A DNA stretch of 64,000 nt from BM003 sp963783695 (GTDB lineage Bacteria; Pseudomonadota; Gammaproteobacteria; Steroidobacterales; BM003). Where the stretch lies: positions 62,001 to 126,000 of the forward strand of contig CAWAOM010000003.1 of NCBI GenBank assembly GCA_963783695.1, read 5' to 3'. Below, one piece after another: positions 18,759 to 27,347 of this stretch (the stretch's first letter is position 1; the number at the start of each line of letters is the position of its first letter). Below the pieces are notes generated by a model. That model was given only the letters and a program-made list of their open reading frames with translations. It was not told where the DNA came from and did not search any database. Made by a program: the position numbers and the translations under genes.

Positions 18759-20261
18759 GTGAAGTCCTCGCGCAGCGGACTGTTGATTCTGGGAAATCAG
18801 CTCTTCCCGATACGCTCCCTGCGCGATTTTTCCGGCCTGCCGGTATTCATGGCCGAAGACGTCGGCTTATGTACCTACGTGCGCCACCATCAGCAGAAGA
18901 TCGTGCTGTTCCTTGCTGCCATGCGCGAATATGCAGATCTGCTTCGGCGCAACGACTTCGTCGTCGATTACCGCGGGCTCGAGCAAGACGGGCAAGCCGC
19001 ATTCGAGACCAGGCTCGCGGACTTCGTTGCCCATTTCGCGTTGCGCGAACTGGTTCATTTCGAAATCGAGGACCGGTTCTTTAGCGAACGGATCGCCCGC
19101 TTCTGCGCTGACCACGATATTGTCGAAACCGTGGTCGAATCGCCGATGTTCCTGACTTCGCGCAGCGGATTCGCTGCCTACCTCGAGAGCGTAAAGCGGC
19201 CGTTCATGGCGGATTTCTACAAGCGCCAGCGGCGCGAACTCGGCATCCTGACCAACGAAGACGGTACGCCTGCCGGCGGCAAGTGGAGTTTCGACGAGGC
19301 GAATCGCAAAAAGCTGCCGCGCGAGGTCGAACCGCCGCCGCTGCCGCCGCTGACACCGACGCGGCATACCCGGGACGTGATCGCGCTGGTGACACGGCAG
19401 TTCGGCGACCACCCGGGCCGCGCCGGGGATTTCTGGTGGCCGGTGACCCGCGACGCGTCACTGGCATGGCTCGACGATTTCGTTGTGCGCCGGCTGGCCG
19501 ACTTCGGCCCTTACGAAGATGCGCTGAGCCGGCGCAGCGAAACCGTTTTCCACAGCGTGCTGTCGCCCCTCCTCAACCTCGGTCTGCTGACGCCTCGCGA
19601 CGTTCTCGACCGTGTCCTCGACCATGCGCGAGCCCATGAGGTGCCGCTCAACAGCCTCGAAGGTTTCGTCCGCCAGGTGATCGGCTGGCGCGAGTTCGTG
19701 CGTGGTATCTACCATCATTTCGGCGAACGCCAGGAAAACGAGAATTTCTGGGGCCACCGGCGCGGGCTTGCCGAATCCTGGTACCGCGGAGAGACCGGCA
19801 TCGTGCCGCTGGACCACGCAATCCGGACCGCCGAACGACTCGGCTGGACGCATCACATTACCCGCCTGATGGTGGTCGGCAACCTGATGACGCTCGCCGA
19901 AGTTGCGCCGCGCGCCGCCCACGACTGGTTCATGGAAATGTACGTTGACTCGTCCGACTGGGTAATGGGCCCTAACGTTTACGGCATGGCGATTTTCTCC
20001 GATGGCGGGATATTCGCGACCAAACCCTATATCTGCGGTTCCAACTACCTGCTGAAGATGAGCGATTACGGTAAGGGAGAGTGGTGCGATGTCGTTGACG
20101 GCCTTTACTGGCGTTTCATCGACAAACACCAGGATTTTTTCGCCGCCAATCCGCGTCTGGCGATGATGGCGAGGATGCTGGACCGGCTAAAACCCGCGCG
20201 CCGCGAGCGTATATTTGCCGCCGCCGAAGGATTTCTCGCCGCGCACACGGTCGGAGCGTAA
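18759..20261 (+). CDS. (6-4) photolyase / FeS-BCP family protein (PhrB/CryB-like)
   Basis: A 500-residue protein of the prokaryotic (6-4) photolyase group. The N-terminus SGLLILGNQLFP begins the alpha/beta domain; VKRPFMADFYKRQRRELGIL, PAGGKWSFDEANRKKLP, EGFVRQVIGWREFVRGIY and the FAD-site MVVGNLMTLAEVAPRAAHDWFMEMYVDS-type helix (about 380-400) are family signatures. Members normally hold a [4Fe-4S] cluster through an MSDYCxxC...CPF loop near the C-terminus. Here that region reads KMSDYGKGEWCDVVDGLYW: the loop is about ten residues shorter and the CxxC and CPF cysteines are missing. The GTG at 18759 is preferred over TTG 18732 because it starts just before the conserved first strand. It probably shares a transcript with the upstream photolyase. 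Confidence 0.82.
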   Translation: MKSSRSGLLILGNQLFPIRSLRDFSGLPVFMAEDVGLCTYVRHHQQKIVLFLAAMREYADLLRRNDFVVDYRGLEQDGQAAFETRLADFVAHFALRELVHFEIEDRFFSERIARFCADHDIVETVVESPMFLTSRSGFAAYLESVKRPFMADFYKRQRRELGILTNEDGTPAGGKWSFDEANRKKLPREVEPPPLPPLTPTRHTRDVIALVTRQFGDHPGRAGDFWWPVTRDASLAWLDDFVVRRLADFGPYEDALSRRSETVFHSVLSPLLNLGLLTPRDVLDRVLDHARAHEVPLNSLEGFVRQVIGWREFVRGIYHHFGERQENENFWGHRRGLAESWYRGETGIVPLDHAIRTAERLGWTHHITRLMVVGNLMTLAEVAPRAAHDWFMEMYVDSSDWVMGPNVYGMAIFSDGGIFATKPYICGSNYLLKMSDYGKGEWCDVVDGLYWRFIDKHQDFFAANPRLAMMARMLDRLKPARRERIFAAAEGFLAAHTVGA

Positions 20262-20376
20262 GCGCCTTGTTGATTTGACGCTTCGCGGGTGACGTGGCCC
20301 CCGGACTCGTCGACGGCGTTGTCGGCATCAGCGCTTGTATGAATGCGGTTCGTCAATTCGCCGTGTAATCCGGCCG

Positions 20377-20406
20377 AAAAAAACGCCCGCGTTGAAGCGG
20401 GCGTTT
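20377..20406 (-). terminator. rho-independent terminator of the metalloprotease unit
   Basis: ACGCCCGC and GCGGGCGT form an 8-bp stem around GTTGAA, extended by A-T pairs. On the minus strand the stem is followed by seven T. It lies about 85 bases after the stop of the minus-strand protease gene, and only three T follow on the plus strand. Confidence 0.7.
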
Positions 20407-20488
20407 CCGGACGCATCCTGGTAGTACCGAGGGATGTGTCGCCGACGAAAAGACCGGCGGCCGCATGGACCGCCGGCCGGTCGTCAGG

Positions 20489-21883
20489 TTATTGCAACTC
20501 CCAACCGATGTCCTGGAACAGGGCCGGAGTCAGGTCGAGAAACAGCGTCGGCGCGAGGTCGTCGTTGATGAATGGTTCCATCAACAGGTTCGGGCTGGCG
20601 CCGGTATCCCAGTGCGACTTCGACGAGCCCGGACGGACCGGGTTCGGCGCGTACAAACGGACGAGGCCGTCTGGAGTCGCGCCGGCCAGGAACGCACCGT
20701 CGAGGATCAGCTTGCCAACGATGTTCTTCGCCGCGGCGGCCTTGAACATGGAACCGTCGTCGAACGACACACCGACCGAGGGAATCGTGATGTCCGGATC
20801 GAACCCGCCCATTGGCGGCAGACCGGCAGGCTGGTTATTGACGATAATCACGCCCTTGGCCCCCGCAATCTCGGCATTCAACACCTTCGTCGTGAACGCG
20901 CAGGCACCGCGGTCGATCAGCGCGATCTTGCCTTTAATCTTGTTGGCGATCGGCTCGCAACCGTCACTGCCAACGCCCACGCCATCGTCGACCACGACCA
21001 TCTTGCCGGTCAGCCCGCCGTTCTCACGAAGCGGCGCACCGAAGGCGGCATCCTGGGCTTCATAGCTGCCCTTCAGGCTCTTCGGCGTATTGATCGTCAC
21101 CGACGGACGCGGTCCGAGCACATTGGGTGCTTCGAACGTGACGCTTTCGCCGATCCAGACCAGGTTGCCCGAGTTGGTTTGTGAGAATAGCCGTTCGGCG
21201 CTGCTGAGGTTGTCCCAGGTATCGCCAAGCGTCGTGTCGAACATCTTGACCGAGTAGGTGTCGAACCGGCCGATGAACGGATCGCCCGTAGCTTCGCTGA
21301 TCAGCTCGAGAAAGCCAAGACCATGCGCGATCTCGTGCATGACTACCGTCAGCAGGTCAATCTCCGAAGTCGGATCGTTGTCATGATCGAAGCCGTTGTA
21401 CCAGCTCTGGCCGGTCAGGCAGTCCGGGTTGACGCCGATATCGCCGTTGAAGAAAGCGACCAGGTCGATAAAGCCCGGATCGAGGTCATCTCCGGCCAAT
21501 GAGTCCGCCAATGCGCCGACGTACCAGATTTCGTCAATCTTGGCGCCGGGGAAATTGGCGAAGACAGAGGTCGGTCCGGCCGAGCCGAGCACGCCGCTGT
21601 CCGGGCTGCAGGCGAGCGGTGAGAATTGTGCGCCGAGAAAAATCGGCACGTCACTCTGCAACTCGGCGCCCCAGCTCTGCACCGCCACGGAAAACACGTT
21701 CAGGCGCTGCTCGCCCAGAGTCGTGCCAGGATTGCCGCCGACCGGTTCCACCGGCGTGGGATCGTTGAAGCCGACCCCCGGCGGATCGAAGTTGACGACA
21801 ATGATGTCGGCCGAATGCGCGGCAGAGGCTGCCGTGAGCGCCATTACCGCGGTCAGGGAGGTCAGAAGTCTGGATATTTTCAT
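20489..21883 (-). CDS. secreted zinc metalloprotease-like protein with PA domain
   Basis: A 464-residue exported protein with a signal peptide (LLTSLTAVMALTAASAAHS, about 5-24). The zinc-binding motif HEIAHGLGF (His183, Glu184, His187) follows a region on dates of metzincin-type catalytic domains. A protease-associated (PA) domain (about 310-400) is marked by GKIALIDRGACAFTTKV and AKGVIIVNNQPAG. The C-terminus LFLDLTPALFQDIGWEL is the element that usually follows the SLM(Y)P Met-turn in secreted M10-like proteases; here LLMEPFIN stands in that place. The third zinc ligand is not obvious. GGGGAG precedes ATG 21883, located inside the end of the upstream small gene, so the two are translationally coupled. 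Confidence 0.75.
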   Translation of the reverse strand: MKISRLLTSLTAVMALTAASAAHSADIIVVNFDPPGVGFNDPTPVEPVGGNPGTTLGEQRLNVFSVAVQSWGAELQSDVPIFLGAQFSPLACSPDSGVLGSAGPTSVFANFPGAKIDEIWYVGALADSLAGDDLDPGFIDLVAFFNGDIGVNPDCLTGQSWYNGFDHDNDPTSEIDLLTVVMHEIAHGLGFLELISEATGDPFIGRFDTYSVKMFDTTLGDTWDNLSSAERLFSQTNSGNLVWIGESVTFEAPNVLGPRPSVTINTPKSLKGSYEAQDAAFGAPLRENGGLTGKMVVVDDGVGVGSDGCEPIANKIKGKIALIDRGACAFTTKVLNAEIAGAKGVIIVNNQPAGLPPMGGFDPDITIPSVGVSFDDGSMFKAAAAKNIVGKLILDGAFLAGATPDGLVRLYAPNPVRPGSSKSHWDTGASPNLLMEPFINDDLAPTLFLDLTPALFQDIGWELQ

Positions 21884-21884
21884 G

Positions 21885-22295
21885 TTACTTCTCCCCCTCG
21901 TTGGCCGCGGATTCCTGCGTCGTCGCTTCGAAGCTCTCGAGCGTCTGGTGCTTGACTTCGCGATCACCGTTCTCGTCGATGCTCATCGTAACGAACTTCA
22001 TCTGGCGCAGGCCGAGCTGGGCCGAGACCGAGCCGTCGGCATGGCGTCGTGCGCCACTGCTCTCCAGCGGCATCAAGCCGCTGTCGGCAGCCGTAGTGGT
22101 GGTCGTGGCGGCAGCGGGGAGTGGGGCGGAGTCGTCGGGAGTGATCTTTTTCCCGGTTTTCTTGTCGATCTGGATTTGCATTGCGGGGCCGGAGTGACCT
22201 TTGGCCTTGCCTTTGCCGGGGTCCGCCTGCGCGGAAACAACCGACAAAGCCATACTTACGCCGAGGCAAAGCCCCAGCATGGGTCGCTTTCTCAT
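21885..22295 (-). CDS. small exported protein of unknown function
   Basis: A 136-residue protein with a signal peptide (LGLCLGVSMALSVVSAQA, about 8-25) followed directly by a DPGKGKAKGHSG stretch, then MQIQIDKKTGKKITPDD, a Thr/Ala linker and an acidic tail (VKHQTLESFEATTQESAANEG). I do not recognise the family. AGGAGGAAG gives a strong ribosome binding site before ATG 22295. Its stop lies one base before the start of the secreted protease gene, so the two are almost certainly made together; it may be a chaperone, inhibitor or partner of that protease, which is inference. The Gly-Lys stretch recalls the Gly-Lys tract in the nearby penicillin acylase. Confidence 0.75.
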   Translation of the reverse strand: MRKRPMLGLCLGVSMALSVVSAQADPGKGKAKGHSGPAMQIQIDKKTGKKITPDDSAPLPAAATTTTTAADSGLMPLESSGARRHADGSVSAQLGLRQMKFVTMSIDENGDREVKHQTLESFEATTQESAANEGEK

Positions 22296-22664
22296 GAACT
22301 TCCTCCTGAAGGATTTGTTTTTTATGCCCCGATACTGTGGATGATTCCCTTGCACATCCGCGTCCGGGGTTGCAGGGGAGTATACCTGCCTTGAAGGAAA
22401 TTCGCAGATTGCAGGGATTGATTGCAATCGGGCCCTTGCGGCTTCTTCATGGGGATCGATTTGGCCCCGCCGGGCCAACGTCTGGTCGTTGATCCATGCA
22501 GCGGTCGCGACGCCTGTTGCACAGTTTCATTGCGGCGCCATACATATCGCCACGCGGGGCCAGTTGGGATGCGCGTCATGCATTCCGGCGCTGTGCCCGC
22601 GGGGTCCGCCAGCTGCGTGAACGCCTTCGGCCGGCCGAACGATGCTTGTTGGCGCGGTCCTCGA
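22296..22664. other. intergenic region, no supported gene
   Basis: About 370 bases between the small exported protein gene and the DUF188 gene, both on the minus strand. It should hold the promoter of the protease unit (candidate -10 at 22379-22384). Open frames on either strand here have no recognisable domains. No clear T-rich terminator for the DUF188 gene was seen. Confidence 0.4.
22379..22384 (-). promoter_or_regulatory. candidate -10 element for the small protein/protease unit
   Basis: The minus strand reads TATACT at 22384-22379, one base from the consensus TATAAT, preceded by GGCAGG. It would give a leader of roughly 75-80 nt to the start at 22295. No convincing -35 hexamer lies 16-18 bases upstream, so this is tentative. 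Confidence 0.3.
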
Positions 22665-23117
22665 TCACTTCTGCAAATGATAGGTCAGCAACCGGTCCAG
22701 ATGATTCGCGAACGCCTGCCGGTCGGCCTGGCTCAACGCCGGCGGACCGCCGGTGTCGAGGCCGCTCGCGCGCATCGTGTCGAGGAAGTCGCGCATGTTG
22801 AGTCGTCCGCCGATGTTTTCCGTTGTGAATAACTCGCCGCGCGGGCTCAACGCATGACCGCCCTTGGCGATGACCTCGGCGGCGAGTGGGATGTCGTTCG
22901 TGATAACGAGATCGCCGTTTTCGAGGCGTTTGACGATTTCGTTATCCGCGACATCGAATCCCGACGGCACCTGGAGCAGTTTGATCTGCCGCATTGGCGG
23001 AATACGCATCGGGTGGTTGGCGACCAGCGTCAGTTCCAGGCCGGTGCGTTCGGATGCCTTGAACAGGATGTTTTTAATCACGCCGGGACAGGCATCGGCA
23101 TCGACCCAGATTTTCAT
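22665..23117 (-). CDS. YaiI/YqxD family (DUF188) protein
   Basis: A 150-residue cytoplasmic protein that matches the UPF0178/DUF188 family along its whole length: MKIWVDADACPGVIKNIL at the start, DVADNEIVKRLENGDLVITN, DIPLAAEVIAKGGHALSPRG, and LNMRDFLDTMRASG. The Asp-rich strand ends resemble PIN-type nuclease folds, but the biological role is not established. GAGGA lies upstream of ATG 23117. Single gene, not linked to its neighbours in function. Confidence 0.93.
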   Translation of the reverse strand: MKIWVDADACPGVIKNILFKASERTGLELTLVANHPMRIPPMRQIKLLQVPSGFDVADNEIVKRLENGDLVITNDIPLAAEVIAKGGHALSPRGELFTTENIGGRLNMRDFLDTMRASGLDTGGPPALSQADRQAFANHLDRLLTYHLQK

Positions 23118-23424
23118 AACTAGCCATCCTCACGACGAGTACCCGAAACCCGGGCTGGCAGCCGATCATACCCGGCGTCGGTCCGGGATCGAACGTTACG
23201 GCTACCTGCTGGATTTTGATTAGCCGGTTTCTTCGCGTTTGCGCGAAATGGGGCAGCCAAAGTTCGGTCGCCAACAACGGGCAAGACACGGAGTGATTCG
23301 ACGCCAGCGCGTGCCCGACCCCAACCGCGTCGGCGCAGATTCAGATGGCAGTGTGGCAGCGCACCGGCTATACATTAGAGTCTGGGTAGCAAATAAAAAA
23401 ATTGAGTGGGTGAGGAGAGATATT
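23118..23424. other. intergenic region, promoter of penicillin acylase gene
   Basis: About 305 bases between divergent genes. The final part is AT-richer (GTAGCAAATAAAAAAATTGAG) and carries the GAGGAGAGA ribosome binding site for the acylase gene. A CTATACATTAG stretch near 23370 may contain a -10-like TATACA/TACATT, but no clear -35 was identified. Nothing else is recognised. Confidence 0.35.
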
Positions 23425-26388
23425 ATGTTTAATCGATTGGCGGCTGCACTGGCCGCCGTTTTTTGTGTGAGCGGCATGTGGTCCGGTACCGCGACGGCGG
23501 AACAACTGGCGTTGCCGGGGCTTTCCAAGAAAGCGACCATCGTTCGCGACGCCGAGGGCATTGCCCATATCCGCGCCGGCAACAGGGACGATCTCTATTA
23601 CCTGCAGGGCTGGGTCCATGCCGAGGATCGCCTGTTCCAGATGGATCTGACGCGGCGCCAGCCGAGCGGCACTCTGGCCGAGTTGTTCGGGCCGTCGGAA
23701 CTCGCCGGCGACGTTCAAACACGCACGATAGGTTTGCGCCGCGCCGCCGAGCGTTCCGCGGCCGTGCTGTCGGAAGAGACCCTTGCCGCGCTGGAGGCCT
23801 ATACGCGCGGTGTCAACGACTGGGTCATCTACGGTCCCGGCCTGCCACCGGAATACGCGGCGCTCGGATTCACCGACCGCGCGGATTTCCGCCCGTGGAA
23901 TCTCATCGACAGCATCGTAATCGGCAAGGCGGTAGCGTTCAGCCTGTCGTTCGACCTGGATATCGGCAATACCTTCGATTTCCAGGCGTATCTGGCAACC
24001 CTCGGGCCGGCCGGTGCCGTGGTCTTCTCGCAGGACGTGTTCCGTGCGCAACCGTTCGATTGCGCCTCGACCGTGCCGGATGCGACCGGCGAATTCCCGT
24101 TCGAACCCGTGCCCGGAATTCCGGATCCTGAAGCCTGTCCGGAACCGAGCGTGGACCCGGTCGGGAATGGCAAAGGCAAGGGTAAAGGCAAAGGTAAGGG
24201 CAAAGGAAAAGGCAAGCATTCTGCCGCCGCTGCGCTATCAGGCAACGGGGCGAAGCCGTCGCCGCAGATGCGCGTACTTGCGGACAAGGCTGTCAAGAAA
24301 CTGCGGCAGTCGGAATTCATACGTAACGTGCTCGACGCCGACGGTACGATCGGATCGAACGAGTGGGGCGTGACTCGCGCCCTCGGCGCAAATGGCCGGC
24401 CAGTTATTGCCAACGATCCGCACCTGGCGCTCAACCAGCCGTCGACGTTTTACCCGATCGGTCTGGAAGCACCGGGTCTGAGAGTCTTTGGCAGCAGCTT
24501 CCCGGGCATCTCCAACGTCGTGCTCGGTCACAATCAGCATGTCCAGTGGGGTGCGACCACCAACCCGATGGACGTCACCGACACCTTCGTCGAATTGCTG
24601 GTTTTTGACGCTGCCGGCGTGCCGGTTGCGACGCTGTTCCAGGGTGTGCCGGAGCCGGTCGAACTGGTGCCGGAGGAGTTCTTCTTCAACGCCGGCGGTT
24701 TCCTGGTGCAGGCGCTCCCGGGCGGTGGTATTCCGGCATTTACGATCATCGTGCCGCGGCGTAACAACGGGCCGATCATCGATACGCTTGCCGCTCCTGC
24801 GCCCGGCGCCATCGTGCCGGCGTTGAGTGTCCAGTACACCGGTTACAGCGCAACTCGCGAACTCGACACGTTCCGCTTGTGGAACGAGGCGCGGAACCTG
24901 AAGGACTTCCGTGACGCGCTCAAGTATTTCGACGTCGGTTCGCAGAACTGGGTCTATGCGGATAACGCGGGTAACGTCGCGTATTTCACGAGCGCCGAGA
25001 TGCCGATCCGCAGCGATCTCCACCAGGGCACGGTAGCGCCCGGCACGGTTCCGGGCCTGTTCCCTCCGGGCGTCCCGGTTCCGCCGTGGTTCATCCGTGA
25101 CGGTACCAGCGGCGACCATGAGTGGCTGCCGGTGCAGAATCCGCAGGACGGTCAGGCGATCGCGTGGGAAATCCTGAAGCCGGAAGAAATGCCGCAAACG
25201 ATCAATCCCAAGGCAGGCTGGTTCGTCAACGCCAACAACGATCCGGCCGGTACGGTGCTGGATAACGATCCGCTGAACCAGCTGCGCAAGGGCGGCCCCG
25301 GTATTTATTACCTGAACCCGGGCTATGCCGGCGGTTTTCGCGCCGGCACCATCACCGCGCGCGTGCGCGACTATGTCGACACCCAGGGCGAGCTGAGCAA
25401 GGAGGATCTGCAATCGATCCAGGCCGATGTGTCGTTGCTCGATGCGAAGTTCTTCGTCCCCTACATCATTGCGGCCTTTGACGGCGCCGGAGAGGCGGGC
25501 AAGCCGGCCGATCTGGCTGCTTTTGCTGCGGATGCCGAAATCGCCGAGGCGATCGGTCGGCTGGCTGACTGGGACTTCACCACGCCGACCGGTATCCAGG
25601 CGGGTTACGACGCCGGTGACCCGGTCGTTGACGACTGGACGATGTTGCCGGCACCCGGTCAGGACGAGATCGACATGAGCGTCGCGGCGACGATCTACAG
25701 CGTGTGGCGCGGCCAGGCGGTTCGTCGCTTCGTCGATTGGCCGCTCGCCGGTCTGCCGACTCCCGGCAGCACCCAGGCGATAACGTCAATGCAGCACTTG
25801 CTGCGTACCGACGGCGGAACCGGCATCATCGATTTCTTCGATGTGCCGGGAATTGCCGATCCGCTCGATCAGCGCGATTACAAGTTGCTCGATGCGCTGC
25901 GCGCCGCGCTCGATCTCCTCGCCGGTGCGGAATTCGCCGACGCCTTCGCCAACTCGACGAACCAGGACGACTATCGCTGGGGCAAGCTCCACCGCATCGT
26001 CTTCGATCATCCGTTTATCGAGGCGTTCAGCGTGCCGCCGCAGCCGCCGGGTGTGTTCCCGCAACCGGTGCCGGGATTGCGCGGGTTCCCGACTGACGGC
26101 GGGTTCAACGTCGTCGATGCGTCCTCGCACAGCGCGCGCGCCGACAGCGTCAACGAGTTCCAGTTCGGCAGCGGCCCTGTTCGCCGCTTTACCGGCGAGC
26201 CGCAAGGCGGACTCCGCACGGGTGCGGAGTCGATCTGGGCCGGCGGGGTGAGTGGAGTGCCATTCCCGGGCAATCCGTTTTACTCCAACCTGCTCAACTA
26301 CTGGCTGGTGAACGAGACCTTGCCGCTGGTGTTGCGGGCCAGGGACGCGAGCAACGGCGAGACCATCAAAGTCGTTCCTATGAAGTAG
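23425..26388 (+). CDS. penicillin acylase family protein (secreted Ntn hydrolase)
   Basis: A 987-residue exported Ntn hydrolase. The signal peptide covers about residues 1-25. The alpha region has AEGIAHIRAGNRDDLYYLQGWVHAEDRLFQMDLTRR-type sequence (about 40-75), the usual start of the family. The maturation nucleophile is Ser311 in IGSNEWGV; autocleavage before it would create the beta chain, with GRPVIANDPHLAL and NVVLGHNQHVQWGATTN following. The C-terminus includes the usual HSARADSVNEFQFG region. Relatives hydrolyse amides such as acyl-homoserine lactones, beta-lactams or N-acyl amino acids; the substrate is unknown here. A Gly-Lys tract lies about 47 residues before the nucleophile, in the expected spacer-peptide region. 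A terminator follows. Confidence 0.9.
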   Translation: MFNRLAAALAAVFCVSGMWSGTATAEQLALPGLSKKATIVRDAEGIAHIRAGNRDDLYYLQGWVHAEDRLFQMDLTRRQPSGTLAELFGPSELAGDVQTRTIGLRRAAERSAAVLSEETLAALEAYTRGVNDWVIYGPGLPPEYAALGFTDRADFRPWNLIDSIVIGKAVAFSLSFDLDIGNTFDFQAYLATLGPAGAVVFSQDVFRAQPFDCASTVPDATGEFPFEPVPGIPDPEACPEPSVDPVGNGKGKGKGKGKGKGKGKHSAAAALSGNGAKPSPQMRVLADKAVKKLRQSEFIRNVLDADGTIGSNEWGVTRALGANGRPVIANDPHLALNQPSTFYPIGLEAPGLRVFGSSFPGISNVVLGHNQHVQWGATTNPMDVTDTFVELLVFDAAGVPVATLFQGVPEPVELVPEEFFFNAGGFLVQALPGGGIPAFTIIVPRRNNGPIIDTLAAPAPGAIVPALSVQYTGYSATRELDTFRLWNEARNLKDFRDALKYFDVGSQNWVYADNAGNVAYFTSAEMPIRSDLHQGTVAPGTVPGLFPPGVPVPPWFIRDGTSGDHEWLPVQNPQDGQAIAWEILKPEEMPQTINPKAGWFVNANNDPAGTVLDNDPLNQLRKGGPGIYYLNPGYAGGFRAGTITARVRDYVDTQGELSKEDLQSIQADVSLLDAKFFVPYIIAAFDGAGEAGKPADLAAFAADAEIAEAIGRLADWDFTTPTGIQAGYDAGDPVVDDWTMLPAPGQDEIDMSVAATIYSVWRGQAVRRFVDWPLAGLPTPGSTQAITSMQHLLRTDGGTGIIDFFDVPGIADPLDQRDYKLLDALRAALDLLAGAEFADAFANSTNQDDYRWGKLHRIVFDHPFIEAFSVPPQPPGVFPQPVPGLRGFPTDGGFNVVDASSHSARADSVNEFQFGSGPVRRFTGEPQGGLRTGAESIWAGGVSGVPFPGNPFYSNLLNYWLVNETLPLVLRARDASNGETIKVVPMK
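24169..24216 (+). repeat. Gly-Lys coding repeat (8 units) in penicillin acylase
   Basis: Eight 6-base units of the type GGN-AAR encode eight Gly-Lys dipeptides (residues 249-264), with synonymous variation between units so the repeat is conserved at protein rather than DNA level. It is flanked by a Pro/Glu-rich stretch and an Ala-rich stretch and sits ahead of the Ser311 autocleavage site, so it probably lies in the excised linker or on an exposed chain end. Confidence 0.9.
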
Positions 26389-26399
26389 CCGTTGTTAGC

Positions 26400-26428
26400 G
26401 GGGCCCGCGTGTGCGGGCCCCTTTTTTT
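26400..26428 (+). terminator. rho-independent terminator after penicillin acylase
   Basis: GGGGCCCGC and GCGGGCCCC form a perfect 9-bp stem around GTGT, followed by seven T (26422-26428). It begins 11 bases after the acylase stop codon. Confidence 0.92.
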
Positions 26429-26450
26429 CGTTCCGGTTTCACGAGCGGGC

Positions 26451-26870
26451 ATGTTTGAAATAAAAGGCGTCGATCACGTCGTAATACGCGCCAGCGTTCT
26501 CGCGCCGATGCTCGAGTTTTATGTCGATGTGCTCGGTTGCACGCTGGAACGTCACAACGAAGAGATTGGCCTGTACCAGTTGCGGGCCGGCGCCTCGCTG
26601 ATCGACCTGGTGCCGGTTGACGGCGTGCTGGGCCGTGCCGGCGGCGCGGGTCCGGGCGCTGAGGGCCACAATGTCGATCACGTGTGCCTGCGGGTCGAGC
26701 CCTTCGACGGCGAGCGGCTGATAGAGTGGCTGGAAAGCCGTGGTGCGTTGCCCGGGAAAGTCGAATCGCGGTATGGAGCCGAAGGCCTCGGTCCGTCGCT
26801 GTACCTCGCGGATCCCGAGGGCAATGTTATCGAGCTCAAGGGTCCGCCATGGAAGTCTCAGAGCGGCTGA
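26451..26870 (+). CDS. VOC family (glyoxalase-like) protein
   Basis: A 139-residue cytoplasmic protein with the two-module vicinal oxygen chelate fold. Likely metal ligands are His9 (VDHVVI), a second His in NVDHVCLRVEP and the Glu in GNVIELKG near the C-terminus; LYLADPEGNVIEL is the classic closing motif. The substrate is not predictable (glyoxalase, dioxygenase and resistance proteins share this fold). ATG 26451 is the only start that keeps the family N-terminus; the preceding 14 in-frame codons lie in the terminator. The next gene follows after 34 bases on the same strand. Confidence 0.88.
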   Translation: MFEIKGVDHVVIRASVLAPMLEFYVDVLGCTLERHNEEIGLYQLRAGASLIDLVPVDGVLGRAGGAGPGAEGHNVDHVCLRVEPFDGERLIEWLESRGALPGKVESRYGAEGLGPSLYLADPEGNVIELKGPPWKSQSG

Positions 26871-26904
26871 CCGCGAGTTGACTGCCGAGACAGGAGAATC
26901 CTCA

Positions 26905-27336
26905 TTGCCGGAGATTGTCACCGAAGATACCGGCAAGGACGCCGTCGCCAATGAACTCGGACGCCGTCTGCGTGAATACAACGAGCAGAAAGCCGGTTCT
27001 CTGCGCGACTCCCAACTGGTCCTGTCGATGCGTGAAGATAACGGCGGGATCATTGCCGGTCTGACGGCCGAGATTTTCTGGAATGCAATCTACATTGAGG
27101 TGCTTTGGGTCCACGAGCGCTGTCGCGGCAACGGTTATGGCGCGCAGCTAATGCGCGAGGCGGAACGCACGGCTTTGGCGCGCGAGTGCAACGTTGCGTA
27201 TCTGACGACGTTTTCCTTTCAGGCACCGGCTTTTTACGAAAGCCTCGGCTACCGCCGTCTCGGGAAATTGCAGGATATGCCGCCGGGCGCGAGTCTGGAC
27301 TGGCTTTTCAAGCCGCTTACTACAGCCGGCGCCTGA
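26905..27336 (+). CDS. GNAT family N-acetyltransferase
   Basis: A 143-residue acetyltransferase using acetyl-CoA. The core motif A is IEVLWVHERCRGNGYGAQLMREAE, with the pyrophosphate loop R-G-N-G-Y-G (about residues 70-85), followed by AYLTTFSFQAPAFYESLGYRR, the usual motif B ending. Start is TTG 26905: AGGAG lies 8 nt upstream, while the longer frame runs back through the VOC gene. The acceptor is unknown. It follows the VOC gene closely and may share its transcript. Confidence 0.85.
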   Translation: MPEIVTEDTGKDAVANELGRRLREYNEQKAGSLRDSQLVLSMREDNGGIIAGLTAEIFWNAIYIEVLWVHERCRGNGYGAQLMREAERTALARECNVAYLTTFSFQAPAFYESLGYRRLGKLQDMPPGASLDWLFKPLTTAGA

Positions 27337-27347
27337 ATCGGCCGGGC

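Noticed and set aside
20449..20479. Second GC-rich inverted repeat beside the protease terminator
   Set aside because: The pairing is imperfect and there is no T-run; the adjacent stem at 20377-20406 explains termination.
24169..24216. Short tandem repeat considered as a possible CRISPR or mobile repeat
   Set aside because: It is an in-frame Gly-Lys coding repeat inside the acylase, without spacers.
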